NCBI RefSeq assembly: GCF_027595985.1
Contig: NC_073312.1
Span: 8,667,780-8,731,779, forward strand
Reading direction: 5' to 3'
Length of the DNA: 64,000 nt
From: Sorex araneus
Lineage: Eukaryota; Chordata; Mammalia; Eulipotyphla; Soricidae
The first letter of the stretch is position 1, and every line of letters begins with the position of its first letter. The notes under the pieces are model-generated. The model was given only the letters and a program-made list of their open reading frames with translations. It had not been told where the DNA came from and made no database searches. The translations under genes were made by a program, and so were the position numbers. This document shows positions 41,310 to 51,562 of this stretch, one piece after another.

Positions 41310-41455
41310 TTATTATTTTGGTTTTGGGGCCACAGTGGATGGTGCTTGGGGCTTAATCCTCACCTGGTGCTCCTGGAAGTGCTTGGGTGACCGCTTGGTA
41401 CCTGGGGCTGAAACCTGGGTCTCCTGCATGTGACTCGTGTGCCCTCGACCCGGAG
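41310..41455 (-). mobile_element. Old SOR SINE, minus strand
   Basis: GGTTTTGGGGCCACAGTGGA, TGCTCCTGGAAGTGCTTGGG, GGGGCTGAAACCTGGGTCTC and CATGTGACTCGTGTGCCCTC follow the SOR order at low identity. The last part of the head is lost. Confidence 0.55.
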
Positions 41456-41479
41456 GGTGCCTCCAGACTCCATCAGGCC

Positions 41480-41580
41480 CCTTATCTGAGGCCCAGGGAG
41501 CTCAGGTGACTGTCCCCAGGCCAGGGTGCTGGGCCAGCTGACCAGACACTGGACCTCTCCCACGCAATCCATCTTCCCAG
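41480..41580 (+). mobile_element. MIR-like SINE remnant
   Basis: CCTTATCTGAGGCCCAGGGA, GCTCAGGTGACTGTCCCCAG, GGCCAGCTGACC... and ACTGGACCTCTCCC resemble the MIR core and 3' part. By resemblance only. Confidence 0.35.
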
Positions 41581-41689
41581 CACCAGCTGGGGCTAGGTGA
41601 TGCCACACTTCCTGACTCTGAGGATGAAATCGAGATGTGACTCCTCAGAGCCTCCTGCCCCTGTGAGCTCTGCAGATGTGCCCCCGTCA

Positions 41690-41995
41690 CTGGGCTCTTG
41701 CCCATCACTGTGGCTCCTCCCCATCACTGGGCTCCTCCCCACACTATGGCTCCTCCCCCACACTGGGGCTCCTCCCCATCACTGGGCTCCTCTCCATTAC
41801 TATGGCTCCTCCCCATTACTATGGCTCCTCCCCCACACTGTTGCTCCTCCCCATCACTGGGGCTCCTCCCCCACACTATGGCTCCTCCCCATCACTGGGG
41901 CTCCTCCCCATCACTAGGGCTCCTCCCCACACCATGGCTCCTCCCCATCACTGTGACTCCTCCCTGACATGTATGGCTCCTCCCCTGACACCGAG
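41690..41995. repeat. Minisatellite, CCATCACTGGGGCTCCTCCC-type unit
   Basis: About fourteen units of 20-22 bp (CCATCACTGGGCTCCTCC, CCACACTATGGCTCCTCC and variants) alternate between two main types (ATCACTGGG and ACACTATGG). The Pro/Ser/His/Leu-rich frames on the plus strand are artefacts. Confidence 0.93.
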
Positions 41996-44199
41996 CCGAC
42001 CTCCAGTCTGCTCTGCTCAGATCTGGTCTCTCACACCAGCGGCGGCACTGGGCCTCCCGGCCTGGCCTGAACTGGAAGCAGGGTGAGGGAGGCGGGGAGG
42101 GGAGAGCAGGAGGCAGTGCTGGCGCTGGAGCTCCACGGGAGGGCAGCCAGAGGCCGGTCCAGCCCTGGACACGGGCGAAGCGAGTCCTGCCCAGGGCCGC
42201 CCTGTGCCCAGGTGGTGCTCGGCCCGCAGACGCACCGAGAAGTTGGGCCAGGCGGGCTGCAGCCAACAGCCCTCCCTGGCCGCAGTCTGTGCATGGCCTG
42301 CTGCCCGGCCACCCGTCCCCAGGGACAGAGGACACAGCTTGGGGCCCCTTGGAGCTGGGCAGGAGCCAAACGGTGGGGGCCATGACCAGCGTGGCCAGCC
42401 AAGAGGCGCTGCCCCGGCTTCATCCTGGAGGGAGAGTCAGCAGCTCTCACTCCTCATTCCGGGCTGCCCTCCCCCACGCTTGCCGGGTGCATTTCTTTGG
42501 CGTTTATTTGCTCACTTTATCGCCTTCCCATCACTTGACTTCAAGCTCCAGGAAGGACGAGGCCTCCTCTGAGTTTTCGCTGCCATAGGTCATGCAAATA
42601 GCAGAGGCAAGTCACGCCTCGGGCAGGTAAACACTCCCAGTCACTAGGACTGCTTGGATTTAATGAAGTGGGAAACTACACTGCGGAAGCCTCTGGTGGC
42701 TGGTGCAGGTTACACCGTGAGCGGATCTGAAGAGTCAAGAGTGGCCCAGATCCCGCTGACTCTAAGGCCTGGGTCGTTTCTTGGAGACAGGTGCCATCTG
42801 TGGTACGACACAGGTCTTATTAAATCATAATGCAAAAGTCACTCCTCCCCACTTAGCTTCCAAACCAGATTAGCTCCAGAAAAAGAGCATGCCTCAGGTT
42901 TAAGCCAGACTACCAGCCTGAAGTTTGACGATGAGGCAAGAGCTTGAGAAGACTGAGGAAGATGAGGCATGCCAGCCTCTCCTAGAAGTAAAGAGGAGGC
43001 AGAGGGCAGGGTCAGAAGGGGACTGCCGCGGCTGTTAGGGACCCGGTTCCTCCTATGCTACCTGCACTGGCACTTTGCTTTCACCATGCAGACTTTACTT
43101 CATAGCCCAAGATGATTGCTGCAGCTCCAGCTACCGCATCCACCTTCTGGTCATTCAAAAGGAGACATCCTAACCCTCTCCTTGAAAAACAAACAAACTA
43201 CTTCTTAGAAGTCTTATGCAATAATTCTACTGTATTCCTCAGCCACTGGAGAATTGTGGAAGGGAGGAGGAACTTTTTTTTCAAGACAAGGGTAATTTTG
43301 TTTGTATCATGTTGTTACGAGCCCGGCTTTCATGGGTCCATGGGTTCACTGCAGCTTGGCAGAGCCTCCAAACCTAGAAGCTTTGACCGGCTGGAGGAGC
43401 GTGCGGCGGTCGAACCAGCTGAAAGAGAGACTCACGCCTTGGGCTCTGGCCACAGGGCAGCCACTGGCCAGGCCCTGGGAGATGGGATCTTGAGGGGAAA
43501 TTTCTATTCCACCTGGACGTGTGTAGGGTGGGGCCTGCTACTCTGCATGGCTCCCCTCATTGCACCACCAAACCAGTGAACAGGGCAGGCAGGGGGATGT
43601 CTTGAAGGACCCTCTTGCAGGGGCTGGGGGTGGGCAGGGGTGCAGCGCGGCACGGGGCATCTTCAGGAGCCACCGTTACGGGGCTCGGTCAGGGAGCACT
43701 TGGCCAGGCTGGTCCCCAGCTGCGTCTCAGCGAGCAGGGAGACGGTGAGAGGGAGTGCCCGCCCGGGTGCCCTCAGGCATTCGCGGGCACTGCCGGAGGC
43801 AGCGAGGGTGTGCAGGGACCGGAACCAAGCAGCTGTCAGCACTACTGGAACCAGGGGAGCCCGGGCCGCACTCAGACGGCGCAGCCCCTAGAAACCTCTG
43901 GGGGTAGTTAGCCACGCCCCAGGCACCGCCCCCTGCAGCGCGACAGCTATGCCAGCCCCCCCCCTACCCCCCTCCCCCGCAGCCCCCAGGAGCTGCCTCC
44001 CAAGCCACGCCAAGCTGGAGAAGGGGTTTCTGAAAGGTAGATAGAGCCCGCGCGGGACTCATGGCTGGCAGCAATGCAGACGCCTGTCTCCACGCCAGCC
44101 CCCACCGCGGAATCCCCTGTAGCCCCCCAGGGATGGGGAAGGGTGGCGTGGAGAGCCAGCTCAGTGGGCTTTATATGGATTTTTTCCCCACACCAGATG
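41996..44199. other. Unique sequence; octamer-bearing segment near 42480-42680
   Basis: The segment 42480-42680 (GCGTTTATTTGCTCACTTTATC, ATGCAAAT at 42592-42599, CTTGGATTTAATGAAGTG) stands out as AT-richer and repeat-free, a possible conserved element. The section 43110-43290 (GATGATTGCTGCAGCTCCAG, then CAAAAGGAGACATCC) may be an old repeat I cannot name. No supported gene. Confidence 0.35.
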
Positions 44200-44277
44200 G
44201 TCCCCTGAGCACCACGCCAGAAGGGAGTAGCTTCTGAGCACTGCTGGATGTGAGACCCGATTAAAAAAAAAAAAAAA
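44200..44277 (+). mobile_element. SOR SINE, 5'-truncated
   Basis: GATGGTCCCCTGAGCACCAC, GGGAGTAGCTTCTGAGCACT, GCTGGATGTGAGACCCGATT and poly(A). Only the 3' half is present, immediately before another copy. Confidence 0.75.
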
Positions 44278-44285
44278 ACCAGCCA

Positions 44286-44458
44286 GAGGCTGGAGCGCTA
44301 GTGCAGCGGGCAAGGTGCTTGCCTTGCCTGAGGCCAACCTGGGTGCGACCCCCCAGCCATCCACATGGTCTCCAACCACTGCCTGGATTCACTCCTGAGT
44401 GCAGAGCCAGGAGTAGCCCCTGAGCATCGCCAGATGTGGCCCCAAACCTAACCCCAAA
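44286..44458 (+). mobile_element. SOR SINE, plus strand
   Basis: GAGGCTGGAGCGCTAGTGCA, GGGTGCGACCCCC (B box changed), CACATGGTCTCCAACCACTG, TCCTGAGTGCAGAGCCAGGA and GATGTGGCCCCAAACC. In tandem with the truncated copy just upstream. Confidence 0.85.
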
Positions 44459-44504
44459 CCCAGCAACCAGTGATCGTAGCACACATCTCGAAGGAGACTT
44501 CTGC

Positions 44505-44570
44505 CCTCCTGCCCACTTTGTAGATGAGAAACTGAGGTTCAGAGAGAGTAAATCACCTGCTTGAGATGGA
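44505..44570 (+). mobile_element. MIR core fragment
   Basis: CTTTGTAGATGAGAAACTGA, GGTTCAGAGAGAGTAAATCA and CCTGCTTG match the MIR core (ACAGATGAGGAAACTGAGGC ... GTTAAGTGACTTGCC) well. Confidence 0.65.
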
Positions 44571-44879
44571 AGACAACAGGACCCCCTGGTTCTGCCTTCT
44601 CTCGGCAGAGCTGACACAGACACCAAGATAAAGGTACTGGTTCAGGTGCCAGATGGCGGTGGGCCTGGCACGATGCAGGACCGAGAGGAGGGAAGCCAGG
44701 ACGCCTGGCTCTGATCACGGTGAATGGCTCTTGTGGAGAGGCACGCACGAGTGTTGTGTGTGTGGGGGGGGTCCCTCTGGGAGCTGGCATGGCCCAGCAC
44801 CCAGAGAACAGAGCCTCCCTGGGCTCAGGTGAGGGGGAAGGGAGCAGAGAACTTACTTGCCCCATCCAGGAGGGCAAAT

Positions 44880-45095
44880 AATTTTTTATTTGATTTTTTT
44901 TATTGAATCACTGTGAGATAGACCCTTACAAAGCTGTTCATGATTAGGTTTCAGGCATACAGTGTTCTAACACCCCTCCCTCCACCAGTGCACATTTCCC
45001 AGCACCAGAGTCCCCAGTTTCCCTCCCATCACCTCCCCAGCCTGTCTTTATGCCTCTTTCTCCCTCCCACCCTCCCTCCCTCCCTCCTTCCAGGA
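44880..45095 (-). mobile_element. LINE-1 3' end, minus strand
   Basis: T-rich tail, TTGAATCACTGTGAGATAGA, CCCTTACAAAGCTGTTCATG, ATTAGGTTTCAGGCATACAG, CCCTCCACCAGTGCACATTT, CCCAGTTTCCCTCCCATC and a short CCCT tract ending at about 45091. Strongly 5'-truncated. Confidence 0.85.
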
Positions 45096-45159
45096 GGGCT
45101 GCACAGGACAGATGAATGCAGCTTGGCACCAAACTTTGTCTGGAAACCAGCATCAAACA

Positions 45160-45300
45160 CCAGGACTGACGGACGGGCTGAAGTGGCAGAGCACAAGCCT
45201 AGCATGCGTGAAGCCTTAGCTTTGATCCCTGGCACCTCCTGCCCTCACCTAGCGCTTCTGGGGATGACTCCTATATGGGTACCTTGGTACATGGAACACA
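45160..45300 (+). mobile_element. Possible old tRNA-derived SINE
   Basis: GGGCTGAAGTGGCAGAGCAC, AAGCCTAGCATGCGTGAAGCC and TTTGATCCCTGGCACC have A-box and B-box spacing of a tRNA SINE. The body does not clearly match SOR. Confidence 0.45.
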
Positions 45301-45984
45301 GAGCAAAGCGAGGGGTCCCATGTCACCACACCTAAAGAGGGTAACTCTGGGCCAAATGAACAGGAACCTTCTTGCCTCCATCTTGTGATGGTGAGAGGGA
45401 TGTGTCGATGTTGGGGAAGGCAGGCCGGCTGTGGTGAAACAGACTGACGGCAGCAACCAGCAGACCCACCTAGGGACAGAGAACACATATCCAGTAGATA
45501 CTTGTCCAGGAGGCCTTGTCAGGGCACTAGAGCCAGGAGGTCAAAAGAGCCTAGATGTCTGCCAGCAGTGAGTGGAGAGAACACCAGCGGCAGAGTCATA
45601 TGGTGGAATAGTACTAAGTCATGAAAAGGGATGATTTGCCACCGAAGGCTGCAGGAAAGCCTGGTGTCAGAAGCTGGCGAAGGAATGATTCCCTGTAGAG
45701 CAGGTGTAACAAAGGACATGGGGATTGTTTTATCTGGCCTGTAAGAACAGACTCAGGGGAAAGAGAGACAGTTGGAGACATCTCTGTTTTAGGGACAGAA
45801 ACCATAGTTCTGGGTGTGAGGGCTGGAGAGAAGGAAGAAGGACTTTTTTTTGGTTTGTTTTTATATTTCTCTATTCCTTAGAATCGTGTAATAGTATTTT
45901 TTAGGGAGGATAAAAATCGTTTGAGACTTGATGGGAGGGTGGAGGCGGTTTCGCTGATGGGTTCACTTTTAAAGGCCAATTTGG
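45301..45984. other. Unique sequence, perhaps with an old L1 piece
   Basis: GGTGGAATAGTACTAAGTCATG followed by AAAAGGGATGATTTGCC near 45602 echoes the L1 phrase GGAATACTACTCAGCCATAA, so 45540-45790 may be a much-decayed L1 end. The rest is unclassified. Confidence 0.35.
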
Positions 45985-46130
45985 GGCTGGAACCAGAGTC
46001 CAGCGGGGAAGGTGCTGGTCTTGCATGTGGCTGACCCTGGTTTGAATCCCTGACATCACATACATCCCCTGAGCACTGTCAGGAGTGACCCGAGCACTTC
46101 CGGGTGTGGCCCCCAACAGAAACAAAGCAA
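45985..46130 (+). mobile_element. Old SOR SINE, plus strand
   Basis: GGGGCTGGAACCAGAGTCCA, GGTTTGAATCCCTGACATC (B box), CACATACATCCCCTGAGCAC, TGTCAGGAGTGACCCGAGC and GGGTGTGGCCCCCAAC. A deletion removes part of the body. Confidence 0.72.
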
Positions 46131-46820
46131 AACTGAGACAGCCGGAAGCTGAGCTGTGCGAAGTGCAGCTCAGTCTTTCCCGAGGGGCAGAGGGAGGTGG
46201 CGTGGAGAGACGCTCGCTGCTCCAGGAGGGGGTGGCGTGTCCAGGAGCCCTCGCTTCCTCTTGCCCCGGTCAGTGACTCCAGCTCAGAGACAAGGTCCGG
46301 CAAGTGGCTTTTCCTTGGTGACATAGAAAGGCCACGTTGGGATGCCCCAACCTCCAGGCCCCCGGGGGCCAGAGGCACAGCAGGACCGTCAGGAGTCTCC
46401 CAAGGGGGGCCTGGGGGAGACAGATGGACAGAGCAGCCCCCTGGGCGGGCATCCAGGAGGGGGCACCTGCCTATTCTCTCCTTGGGCCCAGGACTTGTGG
46501 GAGAAGCTCGGGGTCCGTTGTCCTTGCAGCCTCCACCCCCCGGAAGGTTTGTACCTCACCGTCTCCCGGGCCATCTACAGAGTGAGGGGTGCGCCCCGCT
46601 TCCAGGCCGAAGGGCCCGTGTAGTCAGACTCCCTGCCTGCCAGTGTCTCGGCTGTTTAATGCCTGAGCAAGCAAACGCTTTGTTCCTCTGGGCTAATCAT
46701 TTCATTAGTGATAAAATGTACTAAAAATAAAGCCACCGAGGCGAAACGAAACACTCCCGAATCTTTCACTAGAGACGCACACAATTCGTTGTGTGTGGTT
46801 TTCTGGACAAGATTTGAAGC
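46131..46820. other. Unique sequence; conserved-looking part at 46655-46810
   Basis: The section 46655-46810 (GGGCTAATCATTTCATTAGTG, TAAAATGTACTAAAAATAAAGC, CGAATCTTTCACTAG) is AT-richer, repeat-free and holds homeobox and MEF2-like words, so it is a candidate conserved element. The left part is GC-rich and unclassified. Confidence 0.4.
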
Positions 46821-46935
46821 GAGGGGAGGACCGGGGAGAGGGGACGGGAGTAGAGGGGAGGGGAGGAGAAGAGGGGTGCAGAGGGGAGGAGAGGGAAGAG
46901 GGGAAGCACAGAGGAAAGGAGGGAGACAGTGAGTG
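46821..46935. repeat. Polypurine (GGGGAGAG) tract
   Basis: About 115 bp of plus-strand purine with a few interruptions (GACGGGAGTAG, GGTGCAG). Confidence 0.85.
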
Positions 46936-46944
46936 ACAGACGCT

Positions 46945-47080
46945 GCGTGCAACTGAAATCCTGCAGACTAGAAGGATCAGAGAGGCTGACAGCCTGCCTG
47001 ACAGTCACACAGCCAGCCCACAGAGCCCGCGCTCGAACCCAGAACTTCCGGTTTCTCGCCCAGTGAGTCCCAAGCCACAC
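46945..47080 (+). mobile_element. MIR SINE remnant
   Basis: GCCTGCCTGACAGTCACACA, GCCAGCCCACAGAGCCCGC, GCTCGAACCCAGAACTTCCG and CGCCCAGTGAGTCC follow MIR order. By resemblance only. Confidence 0.5.
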
Positions 47081-47084
47081 TTCG

Positions 47085-47265
47085 TTCTCCAGACACAGCC
47101 GTTTGCAAAGGCAGCTTTTTCTGTTGGTGCTTTTTAATTAGCATATATGAAACACACTGCCAATCTAATTTAATTATAATTGGGTAACCAGAAGGCTGAT
47201 TATGCTGTAAATTTAGATTTAAGAGCTGTTGTTTCCAATTAGGGTTGATTGGAGAGTGCTTTGCC
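47085..47265. other. Candidate conserved non-coding element, homeobox-motif-rich
   Basis: In about 180 bp there are TTTAATTAGCATATATG, TAATTTAATTATAATTGGG, GATTATGCTGTAAATTTAG and TTTCCAATTAGGG: at least five TAAT/ATTA cores in repeat-free, AT-rich sequence set in GC-rich DNA. The strongest enhancer-like segment by eye, but conservation is untested. Confidence 0.5.
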
Positions 47266-48136
47266 ACTTTCCCCAGCCTCTAGGAAGGTTCTTGGTAGAA
47301 CTCAGCCCCCACTCCCTGCCCCTGACTCAGTTTCCCGACCCGTGGGTCTGGCACGGGAGGTCCCTGGACTCAAACTCCCAGCCTCCCACTGGTGCCAAGG
47401 GGGACCCGGTGCCTGTCCTGTTCCGGCGGGGCTGTGGGATCCAAGAGGAGGAACTGCATCGAAATACCAGCGGCCCAGGTCTCACCCCGCCTTCCCACAC
47501 CAAAGTCTGTGTAACTGGGCTTCCAGGGTTCCGGAGAGGGCACCTCTTCCCCATGCCCGGGCCTCGGCCCCCACTCAATGTCCTGGGCTGGGCAGCCCCG
47601 GCTTCCTCGTGACTCATCCTGGATTTGCGGAGCTCAGGGTGGCTGGGTCAGCGGTGCTGAGGCGGCTGCCGGCTCTGCCGCCAAGGGCTGGTGGCCCCAG
47701 CCGCATCTGCGGTGGCTGGCGGGCACTTGGTATGCGGGCCCGCGTGAGCGCGCTGGCAGAGTGACCGGCCTGTCGTGACCCCAGCGGCAGCGACTGCTCC
47801 AGCCTGGAGAGCTCTGGGTCCCCGAGCGCGCGGGCTGGCCGGGAGCCTTCCTGGCACGGGCGGGCGCGGAGCAGGTGCCTGGCAGCCCGCGGGCCTCCCG
47901 CGTGCTCCCCGGCGGGCGGGCACCTTGGAGACAGGGCCCTCCAGCCCCGACCTGCCCACCTGGGGTCTCTGATGGCCACCCAGGCGTTCCTGCCCCCACC
48001 CCCGCCGCAGGTGGCCCTCAAAAACACTGGCATGCGAGGAGACCAGGCACCACCAGGGCTGTTCCGTTCCAGAGAGCTGAGTGCGATGAAGCTGCTCGGA
48101 CAGGCCCTGAGAGCACCACGGGGTCTTTTGAACTTC
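47266..48136. other. Unique GC-rich sequence, CpG-rich at 47730-47930
   Basis: CpG density rises around 47730-47930 (GGGCCCGCGTGAGCGCGCTG, CCCGAGCGCGCGGGC). It could be a small orphan CpG island. No exon is recognised and the overlapping frames are not supported. Confidence 0.35.
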
Positions 48137-48765
48137 ATTTTTTTTAATTGAATCACATGTGGAAAATTACAATGCTTTCAGGCTTAAGTGTCAGTTATCC
48201 AATGCTGAAACAACCATCCCTTCACCAGTGCCCATATTCCACCCAAACACCCCGTGTACCTCCCATCTCCCCGCCCACCCACCCACCCCCGCCTGTATAA
48301 CTGATAAATTTCACTTTACTTTCCCTTTACTTCGGTTACATTTAATATTTCAGCAAAAAACTCACTATTATTGTTAGGAGTTCCCCACTAGAGTCAGACC
48401 CACTGTGAAGAGATATGAGGTCTGTATTTTAGCAACTAAGTCCAGGGAAATTTCTTCCAGAAATTGGATCATTGCAAGCTTGTATCTCTCATTAGTGGTC
48501 CTCATAATATGGCGGTCGCCACGCTTTTGCCACCCCCCCTCCAGCTGCTGGCAAGGAAAAGGCGAGAGAGAAGAACCTTTCCCCTCCTGGTCAGGCATGG
48601 GGCCATGGCTTAGTTCTTAGTCTGGAGACATTTCTGCAAGGAGCTGCCGGTACCAAAAGTAGTCTAGCTGGCCTCTGGAGTCATGCTCGTGCAGCTGCGG
48701 TGAGGCTGTACACGTGTGGCCGCCGGGAATCACATCTCGGCGGAGAGCGGGTCATTTTCTTCTTT
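48137..48765 (-). mobile_element. Unnamed retroposon, copy A (minus strand)
   Basis: The reverse complement matches 54494-55165 through most of its length. On the minus strand it runs from CCGCCGAGATGTGATTCCC, through CCGCAGCTGCACGAGC, GAGGCCAGCTAGACTACTTT, GGCGACCGCCATATTATGAG, CTCCTAACAATAATAGTGAG and CAGTTATACAGGCGGGGGTG, to GTGATTCAATT and an A-rich end. No target repeat was resolved. A 74-codon frame (48374-48598) overlaps the one in copy B. I cannot assign it to a named family. Confidence 0.75.
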
Positions 48766-48800
48766 TATTTAGCAGTTAAGCACATTAACTGGGTGAAGTT

Positions 48801-48802
<2 letters not shown>

Positions 48803-48841
<39 letters not shown>
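48803..48841. repeat. (GA)n microsatellite
   Basis: A pure GA run of about 19 units. Confidence 0.96.
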
Positions 48842-48845
<4 letters not shown>

Positions 48846-48906
48846 TGTTTGCAGAGTTCCTAATGGTTTTTATCTGGTCTGAGTGGGATTAATTTAACAA
48901 CATTTA

Positions 48907-49585
48907 TTTAACATTTTTTTTATTGAATCATCATGAGATAAGTTACAAAACTTTTGTGATCGAATTTCAGCCATACAATGTTCCAACATCCGGCCCTCCA
49001 CCAGTGTACATTTCCGAGCACCGATATCTCCTGTATCCTTCCTGCCACCCCCACCCCACCCCCACCTAGCCTGCCTCTATGGGAGGCACTTTTATTCTCT
49101 CTCTCTGTCTCTGTCTCTCTCTCTGGACATTATGGTTTGTAATACAGAGGCTGGGAGGCCATCATGTTTGGTCCTGTACCCACTCTCAGCACACATCTCT
49201 CATCCAGAGTGATCCCTTCCAATTATCAGTATCTTAGTGGTCCCTTCTTTATCCCAGCTGCCCTCTCCAGATCCCTTGAGACAGGCTTCAACTGTGGACC
49301 ACTCCTCCTGGCCCTTGTTTCTTCTATCCTCGGGTGTTAGTCTCATACTGGTTTTTTTTTTAATGTCCCACAAATTATGTAGTCATTCTATGTCTGTCCC
49401 TCTCCTTCTGACTCATTTTCACTCAGCATGATACTCTCCGTGTTAATAAGTTTCATCTCTTCTAACAGCTTCATGGTATTCCATTGTGTAGATGTACCAG
49501 AGTTTCTTTAACCAGTCATCTGTTCTTAGGCACTCAGGTTGTTTCCAGATTCTGGCTATTGTGAACAGTGTCACAGTACTTTTTT
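48907..49585 (-). mobile_element. LINE-1 3' end, longest copy, minus strand
   Basis: From the T-rich tail: TTGAATCATCATGAGATAAG, CCACCAGTGTACATTTCCG, a short CT tract (49095-49122), CATTATGGTTTGTAATACAG, CTTAGTGGTCCCTTCTTTAT, CATTCTATGTCTGTCCC, CTCAGCATGATACTCTCCG, GGTATTCCATTGTGTAGATG and GATTCTGGCTATTGTGAACA. The last two phrases are classic minus-strand mammalian L1 end sequence, which ties all the other truncated copies here to L1. Confidence 0.9.
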
Positions 49586-51009
49586 TTTTCTTTGGTAATC
49601 ACTGGTCTCAGATCATCTAGTTCTTTTAAAAAATTCATTTATTATTATTATTATTATTATTAAATACAGTAAAAACCATGCAATTTTATTTTTTGTCTTT
49701 AAAATTTGCTTTATTTTTTAGTAAAGCAGAATAGATTTTTTTATGTTGCAGCTTGCTTTTTTTGTGATTTTTATACATTTTATTTTCATAAAGTAGTTCC
49801 CAATAGTTCATTATAGATAATATTCAAACACCCACCCAACTAGCGAGCATTTTCCCACCACAATAAGAGGGAAGTGTGTAAAGGTTGTTGATTACATTCT
49901 GGGGCCCTTTAAGCCCATATATAAGAGAATACAAGCAAGTGTGTTAAAACTAAACACATGTGTGCTGCATTAGGTACATCAGTGGGCTACGGTATAAGAA
50001 GTTGTATGGCCACGAATGTGGCCATGCTCCAGGAAAAATTGTGTTTCTTTCTTCTGGGAGCTTTGTCTTATAGTTGCTGGATCTTGGCCGTTGATGAGAT
50101 TACATGGCACCAGGGACAGTTTGTGGGTGTGACTGCCAAGCTACTGGAAAACTGGGGATCTGGGTGGAGGAGGCCCAGTCCCGATCTGAGCAGGCTTGGA
50201 GATCTCAGCCATGGGTCCCGCATACCTGGGTTCCTCTGCCAGTTCCTTCATGAAACCCAAGCAATTTTAATAAACATTTACTGCTGCCCAGATGCTCAAC
50301 TGGAGCTGTCAAAACTGACCTGTAGGTCTGCAGGGGGCACCACTGAGCCAACACTGGGACAACTTGGGTCCCAGGGAGGCTGCAGGACAGAGGTAGGCAG
50401 GGCTAGTCGGGCACGCTCCCAGGAAAGATTCTGGACTTGTCCCCCAAACCAGCTTCTGCTCAGGCTGGAGCGTGAGGTCCATGAAGGGCTGGGGGAGAAG
50501 CAGGCAACAACAGGAAGGGGTAGGGGCTGGTGGGGGGAAGGGTCCCAACTCCATTCCCGCGGACATCACAGACTTCTTGGTTAAAGTTGATTGAGATCAC
50601 CCTGCAGTGCCCACTTGGCCCCCGGAGGTCTGGGTGACAGCATGAGGGGCCGCTGTCTGCTGTGAGATTCTCTCACCCCTGACTGTTCCGACACTAAGCA
50701 ACAGAGTTATGGAACGTTTCTTGACATCAGGCGGAAGCAAGGGGTGAGCGAAAGGTATCAAACCCCTGTGGCGAGCAAGAAGGTCCTCGTGTCTGCTCAG
50801 GTTCAGGGCGTGAGAGGGACTGGGGAGACAGCTCACGTGCAAAACTTCCGGTGGGTGTGGCCCCCAAGCCCCCGAGTGCTTTGGGGGCTCCTGACGATGC
50901 AGAGTCTGAACCTCAGCCCCACCCTGCTGGCTGCTGGGCCCTGCAGTGGGCCCGGGCACCCTCTCTGCCTCCTCGCCCCCTCCCCACCAGCAACATTGGA
51001 CATGCACCC
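49586..51009. other. AT-rich stretch, possible LINE remnant, then GC-rich unique sequence
   Basis: The section 49620-49960 contains an ATT run and then CATAAAGTAGTTCCCAATAG, ATATTCAAACACCCACCCAA, GAGCATTTTCCCACCAC, laid out like a minus-strand retroposon 3' end of another family. A 208-codon plus-strand frame (49958-50584) has no recognised domain. The rest is unclassified; GACTGGGGAGACAGCTCACG near 50818 may be a SINE head scrap. Confidence 0.35.
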
Positions 51010-51187
51010 CAATTTTTTTGTTTGTTTTTTGGGTCACACCCAGCGATGCTCAGGGGTTACTCCTGGCTCTGCACTTAGGAATTACTTCTGGTGGTGCTCA
51101 GGGGACTGTATGGGATGCTGGGAATCGAACCCGGGTCAGCCATGTGCGAGGCAAACGCCCTCCCTGCTGTGCTATGGCTCCAGCCCC
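51010..51187 (-). mobile_element. SOR SINE, minus strand
   Basis: Poly(T) with TTTG units, TTTTTTGGGTCACACCCAGC, body, GGAATCGAACCCGGG, CATGTGCGAGGCAAACGCCC and TGGCTCCAGCCCC. No clean target repeat. Confidence 0.93.
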
Positions 51188-51562
51188 CACCCCCCTTCCC
51201 TTGCTCTGATCTTCTAGCCGCTCCGTGGCTGCGTGTGCAACGGGGCCTCTGAGTGAGCAGCAGACTTCTCCTCTCCAAACTAGTCACCTCTCCCCAGCAT
51301 CTTCATTCACCTCCTCCTCCTCTCACTACACCTTCTAGAACACTGTTCCGCAACCCCCTCTTTGGTGTCTGGATCATCTTCCTCTCTCCACTGACTCCTG
51401 CCACCGTTCTCCTGGATGTCGTTCAGGCCCCTGAACTCTTAGCTCCCGGGCTTCTGCACCAGTCCTGATTTTAATATCCACCAGGGATAGTTAACGCCAA
51501 GGGAGGCTCACCTGTGTGTCCTAGTACTGCTCCCATCACTGTCGGGTCAATAATACGTGTCC
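51188..51562. other. Unique pyrimidine-rich sequence
   Basis: Unclassified; phrases such as CTCTAGAACACTGTTCC and CCCCTGAACTCTTAGCTCCC could belong to an old L2 piece, not callable by eye. Confidence 0.3.

Noticed and set aside
41690-41995. CRISPR-like array of direct repeats
   Set aside because: Contiguous degenerate units with no unique spacers, in a mammalian genome; it is a minisatellite.
49958-50584. 208-codon plus-strand frame
   Set aside because: No recognisable domain, flanked by probable LINE 3' end sequence, and composition changes midway; could be chance or repeat-derived.
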